Of a stretch of 36,921 nt of DNA, positions 10,878 to 18,250 are shown piece by piece (position 1 is the first letter of the stretch; the number at the start of each line of letters is the position of its first letter). The notes beneath the pieces are model-generated. The model ran no database searches. It had not been told where the DNA came from and saw only the letters and a program-made list of their open reading frames with translations. Position numbers and translations under genes: made by a program. The stretch is taken from assembly GCA_944384425.1 (NCBI GenBank), contig CALWTI010000007.1, positions 1 through 36,921 on the forward strand, read 5' to 3'. The stretch comes from an uncultured Clostridia bacterium. GTDB lineage: Bacteria > Bacillota > Clostridia > Christensenellales > UBA1242.

Positions 10878-10905
10878 AAACCACGGGTTTTACCTGTGGT
10901 TTTTT
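10878..10905. terminator. Bidirectional terminator between giant gene and GNAT gene
   Basis: Inverted repeat CCACGGGT (10881-10888) / ACCTGTGG (10892-10899) with loop TTT, an A-run before and a T-run after. It can stop transcription from both sides and overlaps the stop codon of the minus-strand gene. Confidence 0.85.
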
Positions 10906-11438
10906 AATTTGCTTTGGGGGTGGGTGCAAAGGTATATTTCGCCATTTTTGCTATTGGTGATTTTTTTGCTTTCAAATGTTCGTGTGACATATTTTTTTCC
11001 GTCGTCTGACACACATTCGGCTAAAATTTGGGTGATGTATTTTTTCTCTTTGGTAAGAGAATTTATTTTGTCAAAAAGTGCGTTTGTCAACAGTTTAATT
11101 GTTTCTCCATTTTGGTATTTTTTGTCAACAACAATTGACATTAGTAGGCACAAGTTTTCACCTTTATGATATGGCAAAATGTCACTAGCTTCAATTTCGT
11201 CATCGGACATTGTGCCGTTTTTGAATTTTTCAAAGCACGCTGGCGTGAGTGGGACAAAGTTAATGTATCCCGCCATTTCTTCATTGTCATAAATTGCGAT
11301 GTACATATCTGGACAGGCGCCAAGCCACTGTTTGCACCTTTCGAGTGAGCCCATAAGTGTTTCATCTTTATATGCCTTTTGGTCTAGCTCAATGGCTTTT
11401 TTGAGCTCATTTTCATTTGTTATTGGTCTTATTATCAT
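10890..11438 (-). CDS. GNAT-like acetyltransferase
   Basis: 182 residues from the ATG at 11438 (MIIRPITNENELKKAIELD). A TTG six codons upstream is open, but it lies before the -10 box, so ATG is preferred. The opening IRPIxxxxEL and the central strand-rich part (YIAIYDNEEMAGYINFVPL, then LLMSIVVDKKYQNG before a helix) follow the GNAT layout, in which the strand ending at VVDxxYQ precedes the acetyl-CoA loop. The usual Q/RxxGxG/A loop is not well conserved (YQNGETIKLL), so catalysis is less certain. The substrate is unknown. No Shine-Dalgarno is present; TATAAT ends six bases before the ATG. The gene is divergent from the amidase and convergent with the giant gene. Confidence 0.6.
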   Translation of the reverse strand: MIIRPITNENELKKAIELDQKAYKDETLMGSLERCKQWLGACPDMYIAIYDNEEMAGYINFVPLTPACFEKFKNGTMSDDEIEASDILPYHKGENLCLLMSIVVDKKYQNGETIKLLTNALFDKINSLTKEKKYITQILAECVSDDGKKYVTRTFESKKITNSKNGEIYLCTHPQSKLKNHR

Positions 11439-11444
11439 ATAACA

Positions 11445-11450
11445 ATTATA
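11445..11450 (-). promoter_or_regulatory. -10 box of GNAT gene, leaderless position
   Basis: TATAAT on the minus strand with six bases (TGTTAT) to the ATG. No clear -35 at the usual distance and no Shine-Dalgarno. Transcription would start at or next to the A of ATG. Confidence 0.5.
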
Positions 11451-11536
11451 CAACAAACCACAAAAAAGTAAAGTTTTTACTTTTATAGCATCAAAAAAGA
11501 TTTTTTAAATTAGTTATATACCTTCACTTTTTACAA

Positions 11537-11542
11537 TAAAAT
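11537..11542 (+). promoter_or_regulatory. -10 box of cwlD-like gene, leaderless position
   Basis: TAAAAT five bases before the ATG at 11548; an overlapping TACAAT (11532-11537) is an alternative. No Shine-Dalgarno lies between. With either box the 5' leader would be about 0-4 bases. The -35 is weak. Confidence 0.45.
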
Positions 11543-11547
11543 ATAGT

Positions 11548-12231
11548 ATGAAATTTTTAGTAATAAAAAAGAAAGCAATTTATATTTTTCTCGCAATTTT
11601 GCTGGCAGTTTTGTGCGCAGTTTCATTTATGGTTGTTTCAACATCAAGTCCAAAACCCATGTACACCATTGTCATAGATGCAGGGCATGGGGGCATTGAC
11701 AACGGCTCAATTGGTTACAGTGGCACGCTTGAAAGTGAAATAAATTTATGGTATGCAAAAACGCTTCAACAGTACTGCACAGAGTTTGGTTTTTTTGTTA
11801 CAATGACACGCACAAACGACAACGGACTTTATAGTCCATTTGCAAAAAACAAGAAAAAAGACGACATGAAGCAAAGGCAAAAAATCATTGAAGACACGTC
11901 GCCAGATATGGTTATTAGCATACATATGAACAGTTTCCCCGAAAGTTCTTCTCGTGGGGCGCAGGTGTTTTATGCAAAAGATAGTGCGGAGGGCAAACTT
12001 TTAGCTGACAGCATACAAGACCAGTTTGTTAAAAATCTCGTTAAACCAAGACAAAGTAGTGAGGTGGGTGATTATTACATCGTCAACTGCACAACTGCGC
12101 CAAGCGTCATCGTGGAGTGTGGGTTTGTTTCTAATCCCGAAGAAGAACAACTCTTACTTCAAGAAGACTACAAAGACAAAGTTTGTTACAGCGTGGTTTG
12201 TGGCATATTGAAATATTTAATGATAAATTAA
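11548..12231 (+). CDS. cwlD: N-acetylmuramoyl-L-alanine amidase, CwlD-like
   Basis: 227 residues. An N-terminal membrane segment (~10-30) is followed by one Amidase_3 domain. Expected zinc ligands are visible: His47 in DAGHGG, Glu62 in LESEINL and His126 in SIHMNS; the catalytic Glu lies in VIVECGFVSNPEE. These enzymes cut the amide between muramic acid and the stem peptide of peptidoglycan. Length and a single N-terminal anchor match CwlD, which in spore formers prepares cortex peptidoglycan for muramic-delta-lactam. Because vegetative amidases share this domain, the name is likely but not certain. The spoIIE at 28680 supports a sporulation role. Convergent with the next gene, with only 7 bases between. 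No Shine-Dalgarno; see the -10 box at 11537. Confidence 0.8.
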   Translation: MKFLVIKKKAIYIFLAILLAVLCAVSFMVVSTSSPKPMYTIVIDAGHGGIDNGSIGYSGTLESEINLWYAKTLQQYCTEFGFFVTMTRTNDNGLYSPFAKNKKKDDMKQRQKIIEDTSPDMVISIHMNSFPESSSRGAQVFYAKDSAEGKLLADSIQDQFVKNLVKPRQSSEVGDYYIVNCTTAPSVIVECGFVSNPEEEQLLLQEDYKDKVCYSVVCGILKYLMIN

Positions 12232-12238
12232 ATTTATT

Positions 12239-13009
12239 TTAAAGCTTTAAATCTGCCTTACTTATTGCAGACTCAAATTTTTCCAACAGTGTTTTGTTGG
12301 CAAAGGCATAAAAGCCATATTGTTTATTGGCATACATACAGCCACCAGCCATTTCAATCAAAAACTGACCTGGGGCAATATCCCAAGCATTTTTTGAAAA
12401 TATGATATAAAGGTCGCACTTGCCATCTGCAAGGTAGGCACTGCTTACGCAAGAAGTGCCAATTAGGCGAAGTCTTTTACAATTTTCGCTTAAATACTGA
12501 ATATATTTTTGTTGGTCTTTCATATATGTTGCTGAAAAATCTCCAAACAAAACAATGCTATCACAAAGGTCTTTTGTATCTGAAACAAATATTCTTTTGC
12601 CGTTTCTATAGGCGCCAAACTTATTTGCATAGTAAATATCTTTTAGCGCTGGGACAATCAAAACAGATATTAGTATTTTGTCATCTTCTTTTAGGCAAAG
12701 CTGTGTTCCATATAGTGGTATGTTGTGCTTAAAGTTGCAAGTGCCGTCAATTGGGTCAACAACAAAAGCGTACTTGTTGTTGTTTGATATTTTTTGCTCT
12801 TCACCAATAAAAGAAAATTCGGGGAATATCTTCTTGCATTTTTTCAGAATGTAGTTTTGTGTTTCAATATCCCTATTAGTAACATCGTCACCTTCAAACT
12901 TGTGGCGAGAAGAAACTTCATAAAATGAATGTTTGTAATATTGTTTTGTTGCCGATTTTGCAATTTTTATTAGTTTTTTTGTTATTTTTTTAATTTTTTT
13001 ATCTTCCAT
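12239..13009 (-). CDS. Inositol-monophosphatase-family phosphatase
   Basis: 256 residues with the metal-dependent phosphatase signature of the IMPase/FBPase/CysQ superfamily: GEE (E70), DPIDGT (D85, D88) and AWDIAPG (D210), the three sets that hold magnesium. Family members remove phosphate from inositol phosphate, 3'-phosphoadenosine nucleotides or sugar phosphates; the sequence does not settle which. The start is ATG at 13009 with no Shine-Dalgarno. An extended -10 (TGATATAAT) ends 9 bases before it. Divergent from the alpha/beta hydrolase and convergent with the amidase, so it forms its own transcript. The superfamily is firm. Confidence 0.88.
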   Translation of the reverse strand: MEDKKIKKITKKLIKIAKSATKQYYKHSFYEVSSRHKFEGDDVTNRDIETQNYILKKCKKIFPEFSFIGEEQKISNNNKYAFVVDPIDGTCNFKHNIPLYGTQLCLKEDDKILISVLIVPALKDIYYANKFGAYRNGKRIFVSDTKDLCDSIVLFGDFSATYMKDQQKYIQYLSENCKRLRLIGTSCVSSAYLADGKCDLYIIFSKNAWDIAPGQFLIEMAGGCMYANKQYGFYAFANKTLLEKFESAISKADLKL

Positions 13010-13018
13010 AATAAATAT

Positions 13019-13027
13019 ATTATATCA
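13019..13027 (-). promoter_or_regulatory. Extended -10 of the IMPase-like gene
   Basis: TGATATAAT on the minus strand, nine bases before the ATG at 13009. The predicted leader is only a few bases. No good -35 was found, which an extended -10 can tolerate. Confidence 0.5.
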
Positions 13028-13098
13028 AAAAAAACTTATAAAAAAAATCAAAAAAGCCAATTACATTTAAAATATTGTTATTTTTTTTAAAATCTATG

Positions 13099-13107
13099 TG
13101 ATATAAT
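13099..13107 (+). promoter_or_regulatory. Extended -10 of the alpha/beta hydrolase gene
   Basis: TGATATAAT ends six bases before the ATG at 13114. No Shine-Dalgarno is present. It is the same nine-base box as on the opposite strand at 13019-13027. Confidence 0.55.
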
Positions 13108-13113
13108 AACTAT

Positions 13114-14046
13114 ATGACAACACTTGAAATTGTTTTTTTATCATTGTTTTTGGTAATTAGTATAAGCTTTTTATACCTTTTATTTTCAAGCGAAATAAAA
13201 TATATTTTGACATTAAAAAGAAATTGTTTTTTTGGAAGAATAATATATAAATATACAATAAAAAACAAAAATAAATACAATATTGACCTTTCTTGGTGGC
13301 AAAATGCTGAGTATGAAGAAGTTGAAATTACTTCAAAAGATAATTTAAAATTACACGGATATTTTTTACATAAAAATGACAAAAAAATCGCCATTGTGGT
13401 GCATGGCTATGGAACGCGTGCTTTTGCCATGCAACAATATGTCAAAATGTTTTATGACGAAGGCTATTCTGTGCTAGCAATTGACAATCGCGCGCACGGC
13501 AAAAGTCAAGGCAAGTGCATTACTATGGGTTATTTTGAACATATTGATTTGTCCTCATGGGTTGACTACACTGTGAAAAGATATGTTGACTGTGAAATTG
13601 TGGTGTTTGGTCTTAGTATGGGTGGGGCGACTGTCTGCCTTTATAGTGGTGACACAAAGCCTAAAAATGTCAAGGCGATAATAAGCGACTGCGCATACTA
13701 TAGTGCCTACGATGTTGTCCAAAGTCTTTGCGAGCAAAGTATTATTTTAAACTTCTTTCCGTCGCTTTTTGTGTATAATCTATATTTAAAGTATCGTGCA
13801 AAATTTAGACTGTCGGACATTGATGTAAAAAATGCAATAAATAAGTGCGATGTTCCTATACTTTTAATTCACGGAAGTCGTGACAAGTTCGTGCCTTTTT
13901 ATATGCAAGAAGTTTTATTCAAAAATGCACCAGCACATTTATGTCAAAAATATGTGGTGAATGGTGCAGGACATGCCGAGAGTATGACCACGGCAAAAGA
14001 CGAGTACATAAAAACAGTGAAACAATTTTTGAAAAATAACACATAA
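13114..14046 (+). CDS. Membrane-anchored alpha/beta hydrolase
   Basis: 310 residues. The N-terminus is a membrane segment (~4-25). The hydrolase core follows: VVHGYG (oxyanion strand-loop), nucleophile elbow GLSMGG with Ser168, acid in HGSRDKFVP and His in GAGHAES, giving a complete Ser-Asp-His triad. It resembles the many Bacillota alpha/beta hydrolases of ~310 residues with one N-terminal anchor. The substrate (ester, peptide or lipid) cannot be predicted. A 64-residue gene follows 7 bases after the stop, so the two are probably co-transcribed. The start is supported by the -10 box six bases upstream and the lack of another in-frame ATG before the membrane segment. Confidence 0.85.
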   Translation: MTTLEIVFLSLFLVISISFLYLLFSSEIKYILTLKRNCFFGRIIYKYTIKNKNKYNIDLSWWQNAEYEEVEITSKDNLKLHGYFLHKNDKKIAIVVHGYGTRAFAMQQYVKMFYDEGYSVLAIDNRAHGKSQGKCITMGYFEHIDLSSWVDYTVKRYVDCEIVVFGLSMGGATVCLYSGDTKPKNVKAIISDCAYYSAYDVVQSLCEQSIILNFFPSLFVYNLYLKYRAKFRLSDIDVKNAINKCDVPILLIHGSRDKFVPFYMQEVLFKNAPAHLCQKYVVNGAGHAESMTTAKDEYIKTVKQFLKNNT

Positions 14047-14053
14047 TATCTTT

Positions 14054-14248
14054 ATGGGATATTATAATTATCACGCAAAAATAAAACAAAAAATAAAGGC
14101 AGGCGAACTTGTGAAGTTTGAGTTTGTAGATAGCTACAAATCATATTCGCCATGCCTTGTACTTTATTTCGTTGACGGGAGTGTGTATCCAATAAAAGAG
14201 TATATGTTTGATGAATACATCAAAATTTTACAACCTTTTTTAAATTAA
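14054..14248 (+). CDS. Small conserved protein, 64 aa
   Basis: 64 residues beginning MGYYNYHAKIKQKIKAGEL and containing SPCLVLYFVDGSVYPIKEYMFDEY. From memory, similar 60-75-residue proteins are common in Clostridia and are often labelled 'thermostable hemolysin delta-VPH', a name with little support; I would not transfer it. No signal peptide or membrane segment, so cytoplasmic. It starts 7 bases after the hydrolase stop, without a clear Shine-Dalgarno, and probably shares the hydrolase transcript. Function unknown. Confidence 0.7.
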   Translation: MGYYNYHAKIKQKIKAGELVKFEFVDSYKSYSPCLVLYFVDGSVYPIKEYMFDEYIKILQPFLN

Positions 14249-14280
14249 CACTTTTATTTTTTTTGTTATAATGTTATACT
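14245..14280 (+). promoter_or_regulatory. Promoter(s) of the SLC13-type transporter
   Basis: Two overlapping options. TTAACA (14245-14250), 16-base spacer, TATAAT (14267-14272); or extended -10 TGTTATACT (14272-14280) ending 7 bases before the ATG at 14288. Both give a leader of about 10 bases or less, and no Shine-Dalgarno is present. The -35 overlaps the stop of the 64-residue gene. Confidence 0.55.
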
Positions 14281-14287
14281 TTTTTTC

Positions 14288-15757
14288 ATGATACAAAAAA
14301 ACTCAAAAAAAGACATAAGAACATACACCATTGTGCTTTTAAGTATTGCAATAATGATACTTTTCAAATTTATCACACCACCAAGTGGGCTAAACTCAAA
14401 CTCAATGGCTGTTATTGGAATTTTTATTGGCACACTAATTTTGTGGCTATTTGTGTCTATTGACTGGCCAAGTCTTTTGTGCATAATCATGCTTGGAGTG
14501 CTGGGCGGGCTTGACTTTAAGTCACTTTTTGCTTCAAGTTTTGGAAGTGATACATTTATCTTTTTGTTTACAACATTCATAGCAACATATGCCATTTCAA
14601 AAACAAATTTAATTAAAAATATTTCCATATGGTTTGTTACAAATCGTCTTGCAAGAAAAGGACCTTGGTGGTTTGTCACTATGTTTTTCTTTGGCGTTAT
14701 TTTGCTTGGGTGCTTTATGTCACCAACTGTGCTTTTTGTTGTACTTTTGCCAATTCTTGAAAACATACTCAAAATGGCGAAAATAGAAAAACATTCAAAA
14801 CTTTCAAGTATGCTCATGATGGGACTTGCCTTTTGTGTGTCCATATCGTCTGGCATGACGCCAATTGCTCATGTTTTTCCAGTTATCAGTTTTGGTATTT
14901 ACGAAAACATTACAGGGAGCGCAATAGACTATGCGTCATATATGGCAATGGCAATTCCAATAGGCGTAGTTTTGACTTTGATTATGATACTTGTGTTTAG
15001 GTTTGTGCTAAGGCCAGATGTGAGTAAACTCAAATGTGTAGACAGCGAAGAGCTTAAAAAGCAAAAGTCAAAACTTACTAAAAAAGACATAATTACACTT
15101 GTTATATTTTGTTTGATGATTGCAATTTGGGTTGTGCCAAGTTTGCTACAAAATGTTTGGGAAGATTTTTACAAACTATTTAACAGTTACACAACGGCGT
15201 TTGCATCGCTTGTTGGCGTTGTTGTTATGTGCATTATAAAAGTTGACGGTAAGCCACTTGTTTCAATTAAGGAGGCAACAAACGGCAATGTGCCATTTTC
15301 AAGCTTAGTTATGTGCGCAGGGACTTTGGCACTAAGCGGAGCGCTCACAAATGACAACATAGGCATAGTTAGTTACATAACACAAAATTTAAGTTCTTCA
15401 CTTGCTATGCTTTCGCCATATTTACTTGTTGTTATTTTTACGCTTTGGGCGATTGTTCAAACAAACTTTTCGTCAAACATGGTCACAGCAACAGTCGTCA
15501 CGACGGTTGCAGTACCTATCATGCTTGCCGTGACTCGCACTAGTTCGCTCAATGTGACGGCGACAGTTGTTTGTATTGTCGGTATGCTGTCGGCATATGC
15601 GTTTATGACGCCACCAAGTATGCCACACATTGCAATAGCAAGTTCAAGCGAGTGGTCAAGCACAAAACATTTTTTAATTTACGGCACAATTTTTGCTATT
15701 GTTGCACTTTTGCTTTCAATAAGCTTGGGATATTTTATAGGAATAATGGTATTTTAG
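14288..15757 (+). CDS. SLC13/DASS-family anion transporter
   Basis: 489 residues with about 11-12 hydrophobic segments and the layout of the divalent anion:sodium symporter family (dicarboxylates, citrate or sulfate). Two repeat halves are visible, with re-entrant-loop-like motifs SISSGMTP near residue 182 and TNFSSNMVTATVV near 397, plus FMTPPSMPH near 440. The family's Ser-Asn-Thr substrate/sodium motifs are not canonical: the first half reads SSGMT and the second SSNMVT. The substrate is therefore uncertain. A chorismate mutase gene follows 9 bases after the stop and shares its mRNA. Cytoplasmic-membrane protein. Confidence 0.8.
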   Translation: MIQKNSKKDIRTYTIVLLSIAIMILFKFITPPSGLNSNSMAVIGIFIGTLILWLFVSIDWPSLLCIIMLGVLGGLDFKSLFASSFGSDTFIFLFTTFIATYAISKTNLIKNISIWFVTNRLARKGPWWFVTMFFFGVILLGCFMSPTVLFVVLLPILENILKMAKIEKHSKLSSMLMMGLAFCVSISSGMTPIAHVFPVISFGIYENITGSAIDYASYMAMAIPIGVVLTLIMILVFRFVLRPDVSKLKCVDSEELKKQKSKLTKKDIITLVIFCLMIAIWVVPSLLQNVWEDFYKLFNSYTTAFASLVGVVVMCIIKVDGKPLVSIKEATNGNVPFSSLVMCAGTLALSGALTNDNIGIVSYITQNLSSSLAMLSPYLLVVIFTLWAIVQTNFSSNMVTATVVTTVAVPIMLAVTRTSSLNVTATVVCIVGMLSAYAFMTPPSMPHIAIASSSEWSSTKHFLIYGTIFAIVALLLSISLGYFIGIMVF

Positions 15758-15766
15758 GAGAATTTT

Positions 15767-16045
15767 ATGGATTTACAACAATTACGAGAAAAGCTTGAAA
15801 AGATAGACAAAAAGCTTGCATCACTTTTTGAAGAGAGAATGAAAGTGATTGAAGAAGTTAGGGTTTATAAAAATAGCAACAACATTCCAGTCTATGACTC
15901 TAACAGAGAAAAGAATATGCACGATAAATATGAAGATTATATAACAGATAAAAATTTGATGTCTTATTACATCATGTTTCTAGAAAGTGTGCTTTTGATT
16001 TCAAAAAATTATATGTATGACAAAAATCAAGACAAATTGTCTTGA
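15767..16045 (+). CDS. Chorismate mutase, AroQ type
   Basis: 92 residues, all helical. Matches the AroQ (type II) pattern: LxxLRxxLExIDxxLxxLFEERMKVIEEVRVYK, then NNIPVYDSNREKNM, where Arg and Lys of helix 1 and the RE pair bind chorismate or prephenate. Such enzymes convert chorismate to prephenate for Phe and Tyr synthesis. It is a free-standing mutase, not fused to prephenate dehydratase or DAHP synthase. Shine-Dalgarno AGGAGA (15756-15761) overlaps the stop of the transporter gene, so the two form an operon. Whether the transporter moves a shikimate-pathway compound is speculation. Confidence 0.82.
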   Translation: MDLQQLREKLEKIDKKLASLFEERMKVIEEVRVYKNSNNIPVYDSNREKNMHDKYEDYITDKNLMSYYIMFLESVLLISKNYMYDKNQDKLS

Positions 16046-16051
16046 ATTTTT
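16027..16051 (+). terminator. Terminator after chorismate mutase
   Basis: TCAAGAC (16027-16033) / GTCTTGA (16039-16045) with loop AAATT, then ATTTTT. It covers the last codons of the gene. The stem is short, so termination may be partial. Confidence 0.5.
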
Positions 16052-16071
16052 ATGTCAAGTAGTGGTATACT
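16042..16071 (+). promoter_or_regulatory. Promoter of typA
   Basis: -35 TTGAAT (16042-16047), 18-base spacer, extended -10 TGGTATACT (-10 at 16066-16071). The ATG follows 52 bases later after a Shine-Dalgarno TAGGAG. The -35 overlaps the upstream terminator hairpin. Confidence 0.6.
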
Positions 16072-16123
16072 TTATAAGTTTTTATTATTAGGATGTTTTA
16101 TATAAATTAGATAGGAGTACTTT

Positions 16124-17959
16124 ATGAAAAACGAGAAGATAAGAAATGTAGCAATAATAGCCCACGTTGACCACGGCAAAACTTCACTTGTCAACGAAAT
16201 GCTAAAACAAGGCAATGTTTTTCGTGATAATCAAGTGGTTGAAGACAGAGTAATGGACTCAAATGCAATAGAGCGTGAAAGGGGAATAACAATTCTTTCA
16301 AAAAACTGCAGTTGTCAATATAAAGGTGTGAAAATCAACATTGTCGACACCCCAGGACACGCAGACTTCGGTGGAGAAGTAGAAAGAGTTCTCAAAATGG
16401 TTGACGGTGTTCTTTTGGTAGTTGACGCTTTTGAAGGACCAATGCCACAGACTCGCTTTGTGCTTGAACATGCCCTTAAACTCAACTTGAAAGTTGTTGT
16501 CGTTATCAACAAAATCGATAGACCTGATGCAAGAATAAGTGAAGTTGTTGACGAGGTTTTGGAACTATTTATGGACCTTAATGCAAGTGATGAACAACTT
16601 GACTCTCCTTTTGTGTTTGCTTCGGCAAGAACAGGGAAGGCAAGTCTTGATATGAATGTGCCTGGCGAAAACTTCATGCCACTTTTTGAAACAATACTTT
16701 CTCACATCCCAGCACCAGAGGGCGAGAGCGATGCACCACTTAGAATGCTAGTTTCTTCTTGTGAGCACAACGACTATGTCGGCAAACTTGCAATAGGAAA
16801 AATTGAAAGGGGAAGCGTCAAAGTTGGCGACAACATCGTGCTTTGCAACTACCACGACAGTGCAAAAAATTCAAAAGGCAAAATTGTTTCACTTTTCACA
16901 TATAAAGGTTTAAAGCGTGAGCAAATTCAAAGTGCCGAGTTTGGTGACATCGTTTGTATTGCAGGACTTGAAGATGTGCAAATAGGGGATACAGTTTGTG
17001 CCCCAGAAGATGTCACCCCACTTGAATTTGTCAAAATTGCAGAGCCAAGTGTTGAAATGACATTTTTGGTCAACAACAGTCCATTTGCAGGCAAAGAGGG
17101 TAAGTTTGTCACAAGCAGACACCTTCGTGAAAGACTTTACAAAGAGGCAGTTAAAGACCTTTCACTTCGTGTGAGCGACACATCAAGCGCCGAGGCGTTC
17201 ACAGTTTGCGGACGTGGAGAAATGCACCTTAGTATACTCATTGAAAATATGCGTCGTGACGGCTATGAATTTCAAGTCAGTATGCCAAGAGTTAGGTTCA
17301 AAACAATTGACGGCAAAAAGTGCGAACCAATAGACATTGTCACACTTGACGTGCCAGCCGACAGCGTTGGAACAGTAATGAACAAAATGGCAATAAGAAA
17401 AGGTGAACTTATAAAGATGACTCCAAAAGGCTCACGCATGAAGATGGAATTTTATATCCCAGAGCGTGGACTATTTGGCTACAAGAGTGAACTTTTGACC
17501 GACACCAAAGGTGAAGGAATTATGGCATCTACGTTCTATGACTACGAGCCATACAAAGGCGAGATAGACAGGCGTGTTTATGGTTCACTTATTGCATACG
17601 AAACAGGTGAGGCCATTGTCTATGGACTTTTCAATGCTCAGGAGCGTGGTGAACTTTTCATCACCCCAGGCACAAAGGTTTATGGCGGAATGGTCGTTGG
17701 AAGAAATCCAAAAGGCGACGACCTTGTTGTCAATGTCTGCAAGCGTAAACACCTTTCAAACTGCCGTTCAAGTGCGTCAGACGATGCTTTAAGACTTGAA
17801 ACGCCAGTTGTTATGAGCCTTGAAGACTGTCTTGAATTTTTGGCTGATGACGAATATTTGGAAGTTACGCCAAAAAGTGTTAGAATAAGAAAGATAATTC
17901 TTGACCACAATATGCGTCTTCGTGAGCGTGGCAAGATGCTCAGGGGTGAAAATGAATAA
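16124..17959 (+). CDS. typA: Ribosome-associated GTPase TypA/BipA
   Basis: 611 residues, the usual TypA length. It starts with the translational-GTPase P-loop AHVDHGKTS (13-21), switch region RERGITILSKN, G3 DTPGHADFGGEVERVL and G4 NKIDRPDA, then EF-G-like domains II, III and V and the TypA-specific C-terminus (KSVRIRKIILDHNMRLRERGKM). TypA binds the ribosome at the same site as EF-G and helps large-subunit assembly and stress or cold growth. First gene of a cluster with a small membrane protein and dnaB; the next ATG lies inside its last codons (8-base overlap). Highly confident. Confidence 0.97.
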   Translation: MKNEKIRNVAIIAHVDHGKTSLVNEMLKQGNVFRDNQVVEDRVMDSNAIERERGITILSKNCSCQYKGVKINIVDTPGHADFGGEVERVLKMVDGVLLVVDAFEGPMPQTRFVLEHALKLNLKVVVVINKIDRPDARISEVVDEVLELFMDLNASDEQLDSPFVFASARTGKASLDMNVPGENFMPLFETILSHIPAPEGESDAPLRMLVSSCEHNDYVGKLAIGKIERGSVKVGDNIVLCNYHDSAKNSKGKIVSLFTYKGLKREQIQSAEFGDIVCIAGLEDVQIGDTVCAPEDVTPLEFVKIAEPSVEMTFLVNNSPFAGKEGKFVTSRHLRERLYKEAVKDLSLRVSDTSSAEAFTVCGRGEMHLSILIENMRRDGYEFQVSMPRVRFKTIDGKKCEPIDIVTLDVPADSVGTVMNKMAIRKGELIKMTPKGSRMKMEFYIPERGLFGYKSELLTDTKGEGIMASTFYDYEPYKGEIDRRVYGSLIAYETGEAIVYGLFNAQERGELFITPGTKVYGGMVVGRNPKGDDLVVNVCKRKHLSNCRSSASDDALRLETPVVMSLEDCLEFLADDEYLEVTPKSVRIRKIILDHNMRLRERGKMLRGENE

Positions 17960-18239
17960 AAAAGACACCGAAAATGACATAAAAAGACAAAGAGCGCACG
18001 ATATGAAAGTGAACATAAAGCGCATTTGGATATGCGTGGCAATTTTGATACCAGTGTTCATACTTTTGACATATGTGTTTTCTTTCGCAATAAAAAGCGT
18101 GGTGCTTATCATGCTTTTAAATATCATTATTGGTGGCTTAATTTGTTTACTTGTTTACATCATTTCTGATAAAATAGAACAAAAAAGAAGAACAAAAGAA
18201 CTTTTGGATCCGGACAATGATGATCCGTTTTCAGATTAA
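17952..18239 (+). CDS. Small two-TM membrane protein
   Basis: 95 residues from ATG 17952, preceded by Shine-Dalgarno AGGGGTGA inside the end of typA. This start is preferred to an open upstream GTG/ATG region that merely shadows typA. A charged N-terminus (NKKDTENDIKRQRAHDMK) is followed by two membrane helices (~25-45 and ~48-70) and a charged acidic tail (DPDNDDPFSD). I do not recognise the family. The 8-base overlap with typA and the 11-base gap to dnaB suggest one operon with translational coupling. Function unknown. Confidence 0.75.
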   Translation: MNKKDTENDIKRQRAHDMKVNIKRIWICVAILIPVFILLTYVFSFAIKSVVLIMLLNIIIGGLICLLVYIISDKIEQKRRTKELLDPDNDDPFSD

Positions 18240-18250
18240 AAGGGGAAATT

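Noticed and set aside
14266..14856. 196-codon minus-strand frame opposite the SLC13 transporter
   Set aside because: Antisense to membrane-helix codons; no family match and no start signals.
16315..16677. 120-codon minus-strand frame in typA
   Set aside because: Antisense shadow of a clearly conserved gene; no supporting motif.
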